Shown here: positions 9,885-20,744 of the stretch, piece after piece
Layout of the letters: the number at the start of each line of letters is the position of its first letter
Position numbering within the stretch: the stretch's first letter is position 1
Source: Dipteris shenzhenensis
Taxonomy: Eukaryota; Polypodiophyta; Polypodiopsida; Gleicheniales
Length of the DNA: 64,000 nucleotides
Assembly (NCBI GenBank): GCA_047967505.1
Contig: CM106541.1
Strand: one strand, 5' to 3'
Position numbers and translations under genes: made by a program
Notes under the pieces: model-generated
Told to the model about the DNA's origin: nothing
The model's input: the letters and a program-made list of their open reading frames with translations, nothing else
Databases searched by the model: none

Positions 9885-10844
9885 TCACCGAGGCATCGAA
9901 GGCACACAGCATCTGCAACATCTACTGATTCTACATCTGAGTCAATGCCTGAGAACCCCCCAGTTACTTACCCCTCATCTTGGTTGAGAGAAGTGGAGGG
10001 GGACTTTCCCCTTGAAGATACTCCAGCACATACAGGACTGAGAATGGGTGAACCAAGTACCTCAACATCCCAATGCATTGCCCCTGTTGATGAGGCACGG
10101 AACTGGCGGTATCTCAACATTGGAAGTGAGGACCAACCCAGGCATTTGAAGTTAGCCACTTGGGTCTGGGAACATGACTATCTTCTAGGTGCAGTCACCG
10201 ACCTTTTTAAAGAATTTGTGGATGTCTTTGCTTGGTCCTACAAGGATCTAAAGGGGGTGCCCGCTGATTTCATGGAGCATAGCATCGACTTATATCCCGA
10301 TGCAGACCCTGTGATTAAAGGTCCATACCGCATGAATCCCAACTACGGCACGGCAGTCCAAACAGATATACAGAAAATGGAGCAAGCAGGATTAATCTAC
10401 CCAGTGGATTACTCCGATTGGGTCAGTGGAATTGTCATTGTACCCAAAAGAGAGACCGGCAAACTTAGAATATGTGTTGACTATCGGAGTTTGAATGCTG
10501 CAACACGACGTGATAGGTTCCCTCTTCCTTTCACAGATAGAGTGTTGGAGACAGTGGCAGGACATGCTTTATACTCATTCATGGATGGATATAGCGGGTA
10601 CAACCAAGTTCGAGTGAAAGAACAGGATCAGCCCAAGACTACCTTTGTCACTCAATGGGGAACATACGCCTACCGAATGATGCCCTTTGGACTATGTAAT
10701 GCCCCGGCAACCTTTCAACGACTTGTAACCAAACTCTTTCAAGAGAATATCGGTAAGTTTCTTGAGGTATTTCTAGATGACTTAATGGTAAATCGGCCTC
10801 CCATCTTGATCCGGCCATACAAAATGATCATCTACATAAGTTGA
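9885..10844 (+). pseudogene. Gypsy-1 reverse transcriptase, N-terminal part
   Basis: The frame is continuous with the protease region apart from the TAG at 9882-9884. RT blocks are clear: DPVIKGPYRMNP, IVIVPKRETGKLRICVDYR, DGYSGYNQV, MMPFGLCNAPATFQRL and the catalytic block EVFLDDLMV (FLDD). After that the frame drifts (NRPPILIRPYK) and ends at 10844. The RT continues in another frame from 10841, so a frameshift lies between about 10785 and 10845. Confidence 0.85.
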
Positions 10845-11962
10845 GATGGGTCTTTGATAAGTGCAGAGAAGTGCGCTTGTGTTTGAACCCTGACAAATGT
10901 TTCTTTCTCGCACTCCGAGGTGTTCTCCTTGGTCATATTGTTTCTGCTGAGGGCATGACCACGGATCCCGCAAAGGTAGAGGTGATCATCTCATTGCCCA
11001 TCCCTCGTACACCCAAAGAGGTGAAGTCCTTCTTAGGGCATGTAGGATATTACAGAAGGTTCATACGTTTCTATGCCGACATTGCTATTGCACTGACAGA
11101 ACTCCTACATCAAGACCGATCGTTTGTCTGGGCCACCCCACAACAACTAGCCTTTGATGATCTGAAGCATCGCCTCGTGAAGGCCCCCATCCTCAGGCAG
11201 CCTAATTGGGATGTAATTTTTCATGTCCATGTGGATGCTAGTGGGTGGGCAGTAGGTGCTATACTGGCTCAACCTAACCAGGATACTAAGATTGATTTGC
11301 CCATCTACTTCGCGAGTCGACAACTCAATGGAGCAGAACGCAATTACAGTACCACAGAAAGGGAGGGCCTCGGCATGGTTTATGCCATGACCAAGTATCG
11401 TCACTACCTCTTGGGCAACAAGTTTGTGATCATCACTGATCATCAAGCTCTTAAGTATTTATTGAATAAGCCTACTCTTGGTGGCCGGATAAGCAGATGG
11501 ATTCTTCTCTTTCAAGAATTTGAATTCGACATTGTGGTGAGGGCTGGGAGACTGCATCAACCTGTAGACCACTTGTCTAGGTTACATTCCGGGGAACCAG
11601 CCAGTGGTATCACCGATGACTTACCCGATGCGGGCTTGTTCGGAATAACAGAACTACCTGATGAATGCCTATTTGCGGTGGACTGCTTTCCACCATGGTA
11701 TGCCAACATCGTACACCTCTTGTCTACAGGTGGCTTTCCTCCAGGATTAACTCCAACAGAGAAACGCAAACGGATCCTTCAAGCTGCTCCTTTTAAGTTG
11801 ATTGCAGGTCAATTGTACAAGCTTGGGAAGGATCAGATCTTGAGACGGTGTGTGCTTCCACATGAGACACAATCCATTCTTAAAGAGGCACATGCTGGCA
11901 TAGGTGGAGGGCATATGGCCTCAGATGCTACTGCTCGTAAGATCATGCGAGCAGGGTTCTAG
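10841..11962 (+). pseudogene. Gypsy-1 RT thumb, RNase H and integrase zinc region
   Basis: Starts in RT (LRWVFDKCREVRLCLNPDKC) and continues with the connection block PKEVKSFLGHVGYYRRFI. RNase H follows, with its catalytic Asp in HVDASGWAVGA, the TTEREGLGMVYA block and TDHQALKYLL. The tail reaches the integrase His residues (HAGIGGGHMASDAT). A TAG at 11960-11962 interrupts the frame inside the integrase N-terminal region, just before WPKLFRDC. The reading frame is the same on both sides, so it is a plain nonsense change. Confidence 0.85.
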
Positions 11963-12949
11963 TGGCCCAAGCTCTTCCGCGACTGCCATGTTCATGTGAC
12001 CAGATGTGATTCATGTCAACGAGCGGGTCCCAAGCCTACGAGGCGTGAGTACCTCCCTCTCAAACCATTCACTCCGGTGCCTCCCTTCTATCGCTGGGGA
12101 TTGGATTTCATTGGACCCATCTCTCCTGCCACACGCCGAGGAAACAAGTATGCTCTGCTTGCCACCGACTATGGAACCAAATGGGTCGAAGCCAAGGCAG
12201 TCAAGAACTGTACAACCCAGGTAGTAGCCACATTTCTATATGACCAGATCATCTCTCGGTTTGGTTGTCCTGTTGAGTTGATAAGTGATAGAGGGTCTCA
12301 CTTCCTAAATGACACCATTGCTGCACTAGTTCACCTGCTTCAAATAGTTCACAAATTTTCATCTCCCTATTACCCACGTGCCAATGGTCTAGCTGAGAGC
12401 TCAAATCGCACAATGTGCGGGATCGTGCATCGACTTTGCCTAAATTCTCTAGCCGATTGGGATGACGTACTTCCAGCTGCTTTATTCGCCTATCGAACGG
12501 CTTACAAGGTGAGTACTGGGTATTCACCCTTCGAGCTTATCTATGGACTGGAGGCCGTTATGCCTTATGAATTTCATCTTGACACTCACAGGATTCTTCC
12601 AGACAAAAATGACAACCTTGAAGCCTGCACAATGGAACGCTTGTGGGATTTGGAAGCACTGGCAGAGCATCGACGTGAAGCAGTTTTCGCTCAAGAAGTT
12701 TGGCAGAAGCGACAAAAAGCTTGGCATGACCGGAACCTCAGAAAAAGGAATTTCAAAGTCGGAGATTTAGTACTCTTGTATTCCAGTAAGTTTCTCAAAC
12801 ACAAACCTAAGTTTGTGAGTGGTTGGACAGGTCCATTTCTCATTGCCAAGCTTATCCCAAGTGGCGGAGTCTACTTGGCCACTTTAGAAGGCAGACTTCT
12901 ACCTGCCCCGGTGAATGGGTCACGCATCAAGAGGTACCATGATCAATGA
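11963..12949 (+). pseudogene. Gypsy-1 integrase catalytic and C-terminal part
   Basis: Contains the zinc cysteines CDSCQRAG, then the DDE core: Asp in RWGLDFIGPI, Asp in ELISDRGSHF, and Glu in the ANGLAESSNRTM block. A typical C-terminal region follows (KVGDLVLLYSSKF, KFVSGWTGPFLIAKL) and ends HDQ before TGA at 12947-12949. No chromodomain follows. Integrase inserts the cDNA and makes the 5-bp duplications seen at the ends. This part is open but is cut off from upstream pol by the TAG at 11960. Confidence 0.85.
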
Positions 12950-12959
12950 GAAAACACCC

Positions 12960-13330
12960 TCCTAATCCTTCTCCTTCCTGGTGACATCTTCTCCCTCTGA
13001 GTGAGGGCCACTTTCTCTTTCTACAAGGGTCCTCCTCTCTGCCCCTAGTGCCACTTTCTCTCTCTACATGGCTCTTCCTCTCTGCCCTTTGTGCCAATTT
13101 TTCTCTCTAAATGGGTCCTTCTCTTTCCACCCAAGTGTCACTTTCTTTCTCTAAGTGAGCCCTCCATTTTTCACCCCGAGCCACTTTCTCTCTCTAAGTG
13201 TGACCACCTTTTTTCATCCCGTGCTACTATCTCTCTCTAAATGACCACCCTTAAAATGCGGCCTCCCTTTTTCACTCTGTGTTACTTTCTCTCTCTAACT
13301 ACGGCCTCCCCTTTTCATCCTGTTTTACAA
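12960..13330 (+). repeat. Degenerate pyrimidine-rich repeats after integrase
   Basis: CCACTTTCTCTCTCTA-type units recur at roughly 55-60 bp spacing with interspersed TCCTCTCTGCCC. No coding pattern is seen. It leads into the more regular array that follows. Confidence 0.6.
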
Positions 13331-14232
13331 AATCCTTCTCCTTCTACCTTCTCTCCAACTCCTACCTCTCTCTTACAAAAACCTTCTCTTTCCACCCTCT
13401 GTCCAGCTCCCTACCTCTCTCTTACAAAAACCTTCTCTTTCCACCTCTGTCCAACTCCCTACCTCTCTCTTACAAAAACCTTCTCTTTCTACCCTCTGTC
13501 CAACTCCCTACCTCTCTCTTACAAACACCTTCTCTTTCCACCCTCTGTCCAACTCCCTACCTCTCTCTTACAAAACTCTTCTCTTTCCACCCTCTGTCCA
13601 AGTTCTACCTCTCTCTTACAAAACTCTTCTCTTTCCACCCTCTGTCCAAGTTCTACCTCTCTCTTACAAACACCTTCTCTTTCCACCCTCTGTCCAAGTT
13701 CTGCCTCTCTCTTACAAACACCTTCTCTTTCCACCCTATGTCAAACCCCCCTACCTCTCTCTTACAAAACCCTTCTCTTTCCATCCTCTGTCCAAATTCT
13801 ACCTCTCTCTTACAAAACTCTTCTCTTTCCACCCTCTGTCCAAGTTCTACCTCTCTTACAAACACCTTCTCTTTCCACCCTATGTCCCACCCCCCACCTC
13901 CCTCTTACAAAACCCTTCTCTTTCCACCCTATGTCCAACTCTCCACCTCCCTCTTACAAAACCCTTCTCTTTCCACCCTCTGTCCAAATTCTACCTCTCT
14001 CTTACAAAACTCTTCTCTTTCCACCCTTTGTCCAAGTTCTACCTCTCTCTTACAAACACCTTCTCTTTCCACCCTATGTCCCACCCCCTACCTCTCTCTT
14101 ACAAAACCCTTCTCTTTCCACCCTATGTCCAACTCTCCACCTCCCTCTTACAAACACCTTCTCTTTCCACCATATGACCAAACCCCTACCTCCCTCTTAC
14201 AAATACCTTCTCTTTCCACCTTTGTCACACTC
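13331..14232 (+). repeat. Minisatellite of about 19 units, 47-49 bp
   Basis: The unit combines TTCTCTTTCCACCCTCTGTC with an AGTTCTACCTCTCTCTTAC-type part and an AAA run. It recurs about 19 times with small length changes. The strand is nearly free of G. Long open frames through it are artefacts of repeat length. The array is internal to Gypsy-1, between integrase and the 3' ORF. Confidence 0.9.
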
Positions 14233-14469
14233 ATCTCTTTTTCTTCCATCTTCCATCATCCTGATGCACGTCCAACCTATTTTTGGCACTTAGCTAAATG
14301 TGGCAGATATGCTAAATTTGGCAATAAGCTAAATTTGACGAATATGCTAGATTTAGTGGATATGCTATTTTTGGTGGATAAGGTTAAGTTTGGCGGATTT
14401 GCTTTCTGGCTTTCTCTCCCCTCCATTGGTTTCTCCACCCTTTACATACCACACTCACAAGCGCGCTAG
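14233..14469 (+). other. Spacer between the two arrays
   Basis: Short AT-richer stretch with repeated phrases such as GCTAAATTTGGC and GGATATGCTA (14292-14400). No gene seen. Confidence 0.5.
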
Positions 14470-14579
14470 TTGGGTGGCCAACTATCCTCCTCCCAACTCT
14501 CCTCTCCTTGGCAACCAGCTCGCTCCCTCTCCACGCAGCTCCCTCTCCTCCCCTTCTCTCCCTCTACTACCCGCCACCC

Positions 14580-15420
14580 CGCCCCTACCTGCCCTCTCCC
14601 CTCCTGCGCAACAGCCCCCCCCCTCTCTTCCTCTCCTCACCACCCTGCTTCTCCCCCTCCTTCCTGCGCAGCACCTCCCTCCTCTCCCTCTACCTGCCCT
14701 CTCCCCTCCTGCGCAACAGCCCCCCCTTCTCTTCCTCTCCTCACCACCCTGCTTCTCCCCCTCCTTCCTGCGCAGCACCTCCCTCCTCTCCCTCTACCTG
14801 CCCCCTCCCCTCCTGTGCAACAGCCCCCCCCTCTCTTCCTCTCCTCACCACCCTGCTTCTCCCCCTCCTTCCTGCGCAGCACCTCCCTCCTCTCCCTCTA
14901 CCTGCCCCCTCCCCCCCCTCCTGCGCAACAGCCCCCCCCCTCTCTTCCTCTCCTCACCACCCTGCTTCTCCCCCTCCTTCCTGCGCAGCACCTCCCTCCT
15001 CTCCCTCTACCTGCCCTCTCCCCTCCTGCGCAACAGCCCCCCCCTCTCTTCCTCTCCTCACCACCCTGCTTCTCCCCCTCCTTCCTGCGCAGCACCTCCC
15101 TCCTCTCCCTCTACCTGCCCCCTCCCCTCCTGCGCAACAGCCCCCCCCTCTCTTCCTCTCCTCACCACCCTGCTTCTCCCCCTCCTTCCTGCGCAGCACC
15201 TCCCTCCTCTCCCTCTACCTGCCCCCTCCCCCCTCTCCTGCGCAACAGCCCCCCCCCTTTCTCCCTTTACCCACCACCCTGCCCCTCTCCCCCTCTCCTG
15301 CGCAACAGCCCCCCCCTTTCTCCCTCTACCCGCCACCCTGCCCCCCCCCCCTCTTCTGCGCAGCCCCTTCCCCCCTCTCCCTCTACCTGCCTACGTCCCC
15401 CTCTCCTGCGCAGCTCTCCC
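14580..15420 (+). repeat. CT-rich tandem array, unit about 105 bp
   Basis: About six near-identical units start with CCCTCCTGCGCAACAGCC, followed by C runs, then CTTCCTGCGCAGCACC and a TCCCTCTACCTG end, from about 14590 to 15230. Shorter decayed units run to 15420. Each unit holds two TGCGCA palindromes. The + strand is almost pure pyrimidine. Because the unit is near a multiple of three, all frames stay open, but the products are low-complexity and not credible genes. Confidence 0.9.
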
Positions 15421-15718
15421 CCCTTCACCTCCCTACACCCTCTGCATCTCCCCCTCTCCCCTCCTAGCTCCAGCCCCCCTCCTCCCCCCTAGTCTACATC
15501 CGTCCTTTTACTCTCCCTCTCCACCGACACCCCTTCCTCACTCTTTTAATCTCCATCGAAGCATGGGCCTGCACTGGTGGATCTGCTAAAGTATTCTCTC
15601 GTAGCAGATTCCGGGCTTAACCTCGACATCAACACCTCCTCCTTCCTCCTTGCCTCTCCAGACCTCGACATCGACACCCCCTCCGTACTCTTTTCCTCTC
15701 CATACGACGCCATCGTTC

Positions 15719-16825
15719 ATGCCTACCCGTGCCTCTCGCCACAAGTACAAACCCAGATTACCCCGCGATACTTTATTCGTTGACTTCCATCGGGCTCGAG
15801 CAGGCCACACGACAGGATCGGGACCATCTTCCATGGCATCACTTGGCAAGCGCACCACTGATGACCTGGGTACCGGGTCTACACCACAAAGCACTTCGAA
15901 ACGACCTCGAGCAGTTGCAGATTCACCTCCCTCCGACAGGATCACTATCATATCGGATGAGGAGCTATCCCCCTTTTCGAGTTCCTCTGATTCAGATCAT
16001 GGAGGCTCTGACTATCTGCCCCCCACAGGTACAATCAAAACACCATCCAAGGCATCCAATGGGCACAGTGGTCACAGTAACGGTGGCGGTGATTTGGCCC
16101 CACAAAGTACGGCTTGTGATCTTCCACCCCCAGCTTCATCCTCCTCGATCATTCGGGTGGTTTTCAAACCTTTCCTCGATCCCACACTCAAGCTGTCTAG
16201 CATCTTGTCACCTGATGAGATAGCCCGCATGTCTCTCGTGGAGTTTGATGATGTCACACTTCCCCCGGTGAATGTCCAAATGTGTACTGCGTTCATTCAG
16301 TCTTATGACTTTGCAACAGACACATTCGGGTTCTTGAATTCCCTTCACATGTTCACTCCTAGTCTCGTATCCACATATCTCCGTCTTCCCACACTTCCCT
16401 TTTTGCCACCTCACACCGGCTCACCCACATTCCTGTCCTTCTTGTCTACCTGTAAAACTCATCGCAGAGGACATGAGTGCAAGAAAGTTCTCGAGGGAAA
16501 CAGCCGAGAGGCGCTTCTAGCGAGGTATTTGTTCACACACTTCTACTCTGCCCCAGGCCACTTCTTCATCACCAAGGCGATCCATTCTGCCTTAGACTCC
16601 ATTCTCTTGGTCACTCCCTATGATTTCGCCTCACTCTTCTACTCTGCCTTTCGTAACACAGTTCGCAAGCGTCGGGGCACATATACCTGTACTTATGGGC
16701 CCCACCTCACCTTCTTACTTCATCAGTGGAAGGCCAACCCTCCTTCCATTGTCACAGGTCGCCTCCCTTCATCATCTCTCCCCTTCTATCACCCCCTTTT
16801 CCACATCGTTTACTGTCACTTCTAG
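15719..16825 (+). CDS. Gypsy-1 extra 3' ORF, first part (unknown function)
   Basis: The ATG at 15719 opens 368 residues beginning MPTRASRHKYKPRL. The first 130 residues are Ser/Pro/Thr-rich with a basic patch (TSKRPR) that could be a nuclear signal. From about residue 145 there is a folded-looking domain: VVFKPFLDPTLKLSSIL, SLVEFDDVTLPPVN, FGFLNSLHMFTPSLVSTYLR, ARYLFTHFYSAPGHFF, YGPHLTFLLHQW. The layout is reminiscent of Athila-type ORF or plant-mobile-domain proteins, but I do not recognise the family with confidence. The frame ends at 16825, while a second frame continues with similar codon character from about 16750. The two may once have been one protein. Confidence 0.5.
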   Translation: MPTRASRHKYKPRLPRDTLFVDFHRARAGHTTGSGPSSMASLGKRTTDDLGTGSTPQSTSKRPRAVADSPPSDRITIISDEELSPFSSSSDSDHGGSDYLPPTGTIKTPSKASNGHSGHSNGGGDLAPQSTACDLPPPASSSSIIRVVFKPFLDPTLKLSSILSPDEIARMSLVEFDDVTLPPVNVQMCTAFIQSYDFATDTFGFLNSLHMFTPSLVSTYLRLPTLPFLPPHTGSPTFLSFLSTCKTHRRGHECKKVLEGNSREALLARYLFTHFYSAPGHFFITKAIHSALDSILLVTPYDFASLFYSAFRNTVRKRRGTYTCTYGPHLTFLLHQWKANPPSIVTGRLPSSSLPFYHPLFHIVYCHF

Positions 16826-18590
16826 TGTTCCTTCTCCCGGGACTGCCTCTTCTCCTCTTTCGCTCAGGAGGACACCTCGGCGAGCGCCACCTCATGAAGT
16901 CTGCACCGAAGCTTCTTCAGTATATTCTGTTACCGGTGCCCCAGGGTTACCACCAGTGACATGTCTTGTATCTCCATTAGTCGTGCCCGTGCCAGGACTT
17001 GCCTCTCCATCAGTCACACTTGTCCAGGCTTCTCCAGGGATTGCACCAGGTACACCTCCTGTTGTACCCGTGACGACGACTGTTGTACCCGGGACTTCCT
17101 CGACAAGTGTATTGTTACGCAGGACTGCAGCTGTTTCATCTTCACCCCCTACCACTTTCACCGATGCAGTCATCACCACAGTTCAGGCGACCTCTGACCA
17201 TGTTTTGGACCAAGTATTGGACCTGAATCTTAGCCTGGGACCCGACTCCCACTCCCATGGGCTTTCTCAGGAGATGTTATCCCAGGGTGTACTTCACATT
17301 TCAGCCTCCCCAGGCAGAGACAGGACTAGAGACGGGAGTGGGAGCCCCTCTCGCGGAGATGCTCCATCGGCCATTTCAGCATCAGAGGAGGTATTTGAGG
17401 GAGGGATTCTGCCCAAATCTGTGGATTGCCCACCCCTTCATGAAAATGATATGTTCACAGCTTACATAGCTGCTTCATCGGGCCCCCCTCTTTCAAATAT
17501 TTCCCTGGTGGAAAAACAGAATGAAGATTACAGCCAACTACTATCTGTCCTTCCCAAAAAACGCTCACCAGTATGTGGGGAAGAGGAGGATCTCACTCAA
17601 ATCTTCACCATTCCCTTGCAGGACTGCCTCGCACAGAACAAGAAGATCTCCAGGGCCCCAACATGTTTTGTGCACTTGGACAAATTGGCACCTACAGGAA
17701 ACCTGTCAACCGAGGAAGAGGGAGCTCTTCCTGACATGTTTGAGGAATTGGGGGACGTCATTAATTTGGCGGACAGGATGAATTACAGCGACAGGTATGC
17801 GTGGATGAAAAGGTCCCTGCATCTTGCTCAGCGTATCATGGATGACACCTTCACGCAGCTTGGGACAGCGGTCTTCAATTCCACAGGTTATGCTCATAAG
17901 CTCCTCTCTCAACAGCAACATTTAAAGTTAGAATTCGAGAGAGCTCAGGCAGCCCAGCAGCGCGCCACTAGCGTGACACTTCGACAACAGGAGGAAAGGT
18001 GGCAGAAAGAGAAGGACTCAGCAATACATGAGCGTGACATCGCTTGGAATATTCAGAAGGCTGCCCTTGAGGATCGCCTCCATAATCACAGGCAGGAATG
18101 GGAAGCAGCAATGACATCTTTACGCAACCAACATGCTGCAGCTCTGGCAACTTTGCACAGCCAGCATGTCACGGAGGTGACCAGATTTCACCAGGAGATT
18201 ACCAAGTTAAAAGAGTCTTTGTCTTCCTCCGAGATTGCCAAAGAAAAATCAGAATCCAGAGTGGCTGAATTGGAAAAGAAGCGTTCATCCATGGAGAAAG
18301 AATTCACAGCTCTTCGAATGCAGTTGGCCACCCTCCAGACTTCCCAGTCCACCTTGCAAGAGCAAAAGGATCATTACTACCGGCAATACCACCGATATAA
18401 AGACAAGTATGAAAATCTGAGAAATGTGATGGACACGCTTGAGTGTGAGGAGGAAGCACCCCATCCACAGATACCTATGACTGAGCCAGAGCAAAGGGAT
18501 GTGCAAAAAGCCACAGAGCCAAATACGAAGGCGGAAGAGGAGAAGGCAGAGGAACAGGCTGCAGCTTTACCACCCTCTGTAATCTCATAG
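16750..18590 (+). CDS. Gypsy-1 extra 3' ORF, second part with long coiled coil
   Basis: An open frame (available from 16620) reaches TAG at 18588-18590. The meaningful part probably begins near 16750-16810, where it takes over from the previous frame. A Ser/Thr/Pro/Val-rich region comes first, then an acidic helical region (EELGDVINLADRMNY). A coiled coil of about 170 residues spans roughly 17890-18420 (QQQHLKLEFERAQAAQQRAT, KLKESLSSSEIAKEKSESR). The tail is Glu/Ala-rich. There is no signal peptide or membrane segment, so it is not a typical envelope. Function is unknown; a structural or RNA/chromatin-linked role is a guess. Confidence 0.5.
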
Positions 18591-18934
18591 AAGGGTTGAT
18601 ACATGGCTGTTGGTGTTTGGGTTTTTTTTTTGCACTCTTAGATTTTGCCAAGCTGTTTGGCCCTCACTGTAAATATCAGTGTTTTACCTCAAGATGTACT
18701 CAGTTTTTTCTGCAATTTTCCATGCTGTCCCTTATAATACAGCAGTTTATTTTTCACATTTCAACTTAATACAAATCTTGGATTACTCCCACGGCCAACC
18801 ACATGGTCTGTACTCTTTCCTTTTCCCACTCCATCACCATATCCATGGTTTGAAAGTTCATCTTTATTTTTCTTTGACGGATTCGTCCAACCTTTCTATT
18901 CACCGGGATGGTGAATGATAGTGGCGGGGGAAAC
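18591..18934 (+). other. Gypsy-1 3' untranslated region and purine tract
   Basis: No gene. It ends with AGTGGCGGGGGAAAC (18920-18934) immediately before the 3' LTR, which fits the polypurine tract that primes plus-strand synthesis. Confidence 0.6.
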
Positions 18935-20043
18935 TGTTACCTTATCACACGACCACCTGTCGACAGGCGTTGACCACATGACGACATCCATTGACCACAT
19001 GTTGACCATGTGTCAACACAAGTTAGCCACGCGATCACACGGGTTCATCCAGGAGTACTGTCCGAGGCTGTTAACCACAGGTCGACACAGGTCAACCAGG
19101 AGTACCGTGTCCAAAGTGATCTCATCAAGAGTTGCGCACATGGAGAGTGAGCTTAGCACATGGAGCAGTCAGGAGTATTTATATTACACAGTGGTTCAGT
19201 GATACAATGGTGCAGTAGTGCGGTGAACTAGCTGACCTGCACATGGAGAATTTATACCATCGGGCTGGCAAGTAAGGGAGTCAGAAAGTCGCCGAAGCCA
19301 TCAGAGGTGCGGTGAACCAGCTCACCTGCACATGGAGAATTTATACCATCCGGCTGGCGAGTCAGGGAGTCAGGAGGTCGCCAAAGCCATCAAGAGAGCC
19401 AGCGGCGCAACGGCTATCCCCAACAGCTAAGGCGATAAGAGGATGACCAATGGGAAGAAAGGGGGGAGATTCTCAGCGAAGAAGGGACCCTCCAAGGCGG
19501 GGGATGAAGATGAAGGAGAAGGGAGAGAGAAAGGGGGGCATTCGGCATTCGGCACGGGAGCGAAAGGGAGGAGAGTGAGGAGAGATAGAGGCTCGAGCTA
19601 CGAGCTCGCCAAGGAGCGAATGTGAGAGACTTGTGTATACCCTTTGTCTACTATGGGGATAGACCTGTGTATTCTGGTGATTTGCGGCTTGTGTATTCTT
19701 GTGACTTGCGACTTGTGACCTGGGGACACGTCCAGTGATATGTACATTGGCCAATTCGGTCACTTTCTCATCTCTTGTCTCTTCCGTATATGGGGATTGT
19801 TCACCAGTGTAGGATTTTCTTATTTTGCTTATGTTGTGGAGTTCACCGGTGATTGTCACTTAGCATAGTGCACTCGTACGTCGTCGTTCACTGCAGTATA
19901 GCATACGACACTCGCACACTACTGCACGGTGCGCTCTGCACGATCCATTGCATTAGAGCATTGCACAACTCATGCTTCTCACACCAGTGGCCTTTGGCCT
20001 CCGGTAACACCTCCGGAAGGATAGGAACCCCTCCCCTCAAACA
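18935..20043 (+). repeat. Gypsy-1 3' LTR
   Basis: 1,109 bp, TGTTACC...CTCAAACA. It matches the 5' LTR with about 14 substitutions and a 10-bp insertion near 19870. The TTGAC cores and both 89-bp units are retained. Confidence 0.93.
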
Positions 20044-20048
20044 CCACC
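20044..20048. repeat. Target site duplication CCACC, right copy
   Basis: Pairs with 4197-4201. The LINE-B ORF1 sequence resumes directly after it. Confidence 0.9.
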
Positions 20049-20631
20049 ACGGCCTAATGGCAACTCAAATCGATTTTGCATTCTCTGGGATACTGATAAT
20101 CCCACACCAGGCTCTTATTCAGTCACGCTGAATAATGTGGACATGGGAAGTGCTTTTTACAAACTAAAATGGGGATTATTTGCAGGGGCTTGTTTTGACT
20201 GCAAAAAATTTGGACACATGGCTTCACAGTGTCCAATGAATCAACATAAAATGCCTCCTACTGCTTTGCCGGTTCAAATGCCTACTAAAGATGCTCCTAC
20301 CTCTATTGCAAATAAAAACAAAGGTAGTAGACAGTTTTCTGGAATTCAGGATAAAGGCAAAGATCCAGTGGTTTCAAATGGGAATGTTTCTTCACATTCA
20401 CCTCCTGCTATTCAACCCTCGACAAAAGGACAGAAACCTCCAACTGATGGATGGCAAAGTCCAAGAAAAGTTATTTCTGCTCGAAGACTTCCACCCCCTC
20501 GCACTTGGAATGGTGCGTCTTCTAGTGGAAACACCCTAGAGGTCAATACAGGAATTGGGATCACATGGGCTGCAGTGACAGCTAGCGGAACACTCTTTCC
20601 TGAAGAAGAGGTTGCTGCTTCTACTCCTTAG
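20049..20631 (+). pseudogene. LINE-B ORF1 C-terminal part with CCHC knuckle
   Basis: Continues the ORF1 cut at 4201. An open frame from 20137 (DMGSAFYKLKWGLFAGACFD) contains one CX2CX4HX4C knuckle (CFDCKKFGHMASQC). A basic and Ser/Pro-rich tail with TDGWQSPRKVISARR follows and ends at 20631. The knuckle binds RNA. The closest relative here is LINE-Ca ORF1 (58624-59055). Confidence 0.8.
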
Positions 20632-20744
20632 GTGGATATTTCTTCTCAGGGGAGAGGCATTGACCCTGAGATAGAAATGCAAGGCTGACATCATGAAATT
20701 TGCTGTTGTACATAGTTGTTATATTGCTATAAATATCTGTAAAT

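Larger units (their letters stand above)
4202..20043 (+). mobile_element. Gypsy-1: 15.8-kb Ty3/gypsy LTR retrotransposon with 3' extra ORF
   Basis: Order: 5' LTR (4202-5300), candidate PBS (5305), gag (5383-8376), protease (8389-9884), RT-RNase H-integrase (9945-12949), two pyrimidine-rich tandem arrays (12960-15480), an extra ORF region (15719-18590), purine tract, 3' LTR (18935-20043). RT before integrase identifies Ty3/gypsy. No chromodomain was seen after integrase. The great length and extra 3' ORF recall the Tat/Athila/Ogre group, but lineage would need a tree. LTRs differ at about 14 positions plus one 10-bp indel. Pol carries two stops, one 14-bp duplication and one further frameshift, so it is non-autonomous now. 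Confidence 0.93.

Noticed and set aside
13331-14232. Possible CRISPR-like array
   Set aside because: Units are contiguous without unique spacers, in a plant retrotransposon; this is a minisatellite.
13241-14469. Open frames of 350-396 codons across the 48-bp minisatellite
   Set aside because: They are by-products of the repeat. The translation cycles through the same phrase and shifts frame with unit length.
14390-15589. Long overlapping open frames in all frames of the CT-rich array
   Set aside because: The unit length is near a multiple of three and the strand lacks stop triplets. Translations are Pro/Ser/Leu low complexity in one direction and Arg/Gly in the other. No protein signal.
15719-18590. 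Envelope gene of a gypsy-type retrovirus
   Set aside because: No signal peptide, no transmembrane segment and no fusion-peptide-like stretch; the C-terminal half is a soluble coiled coil.
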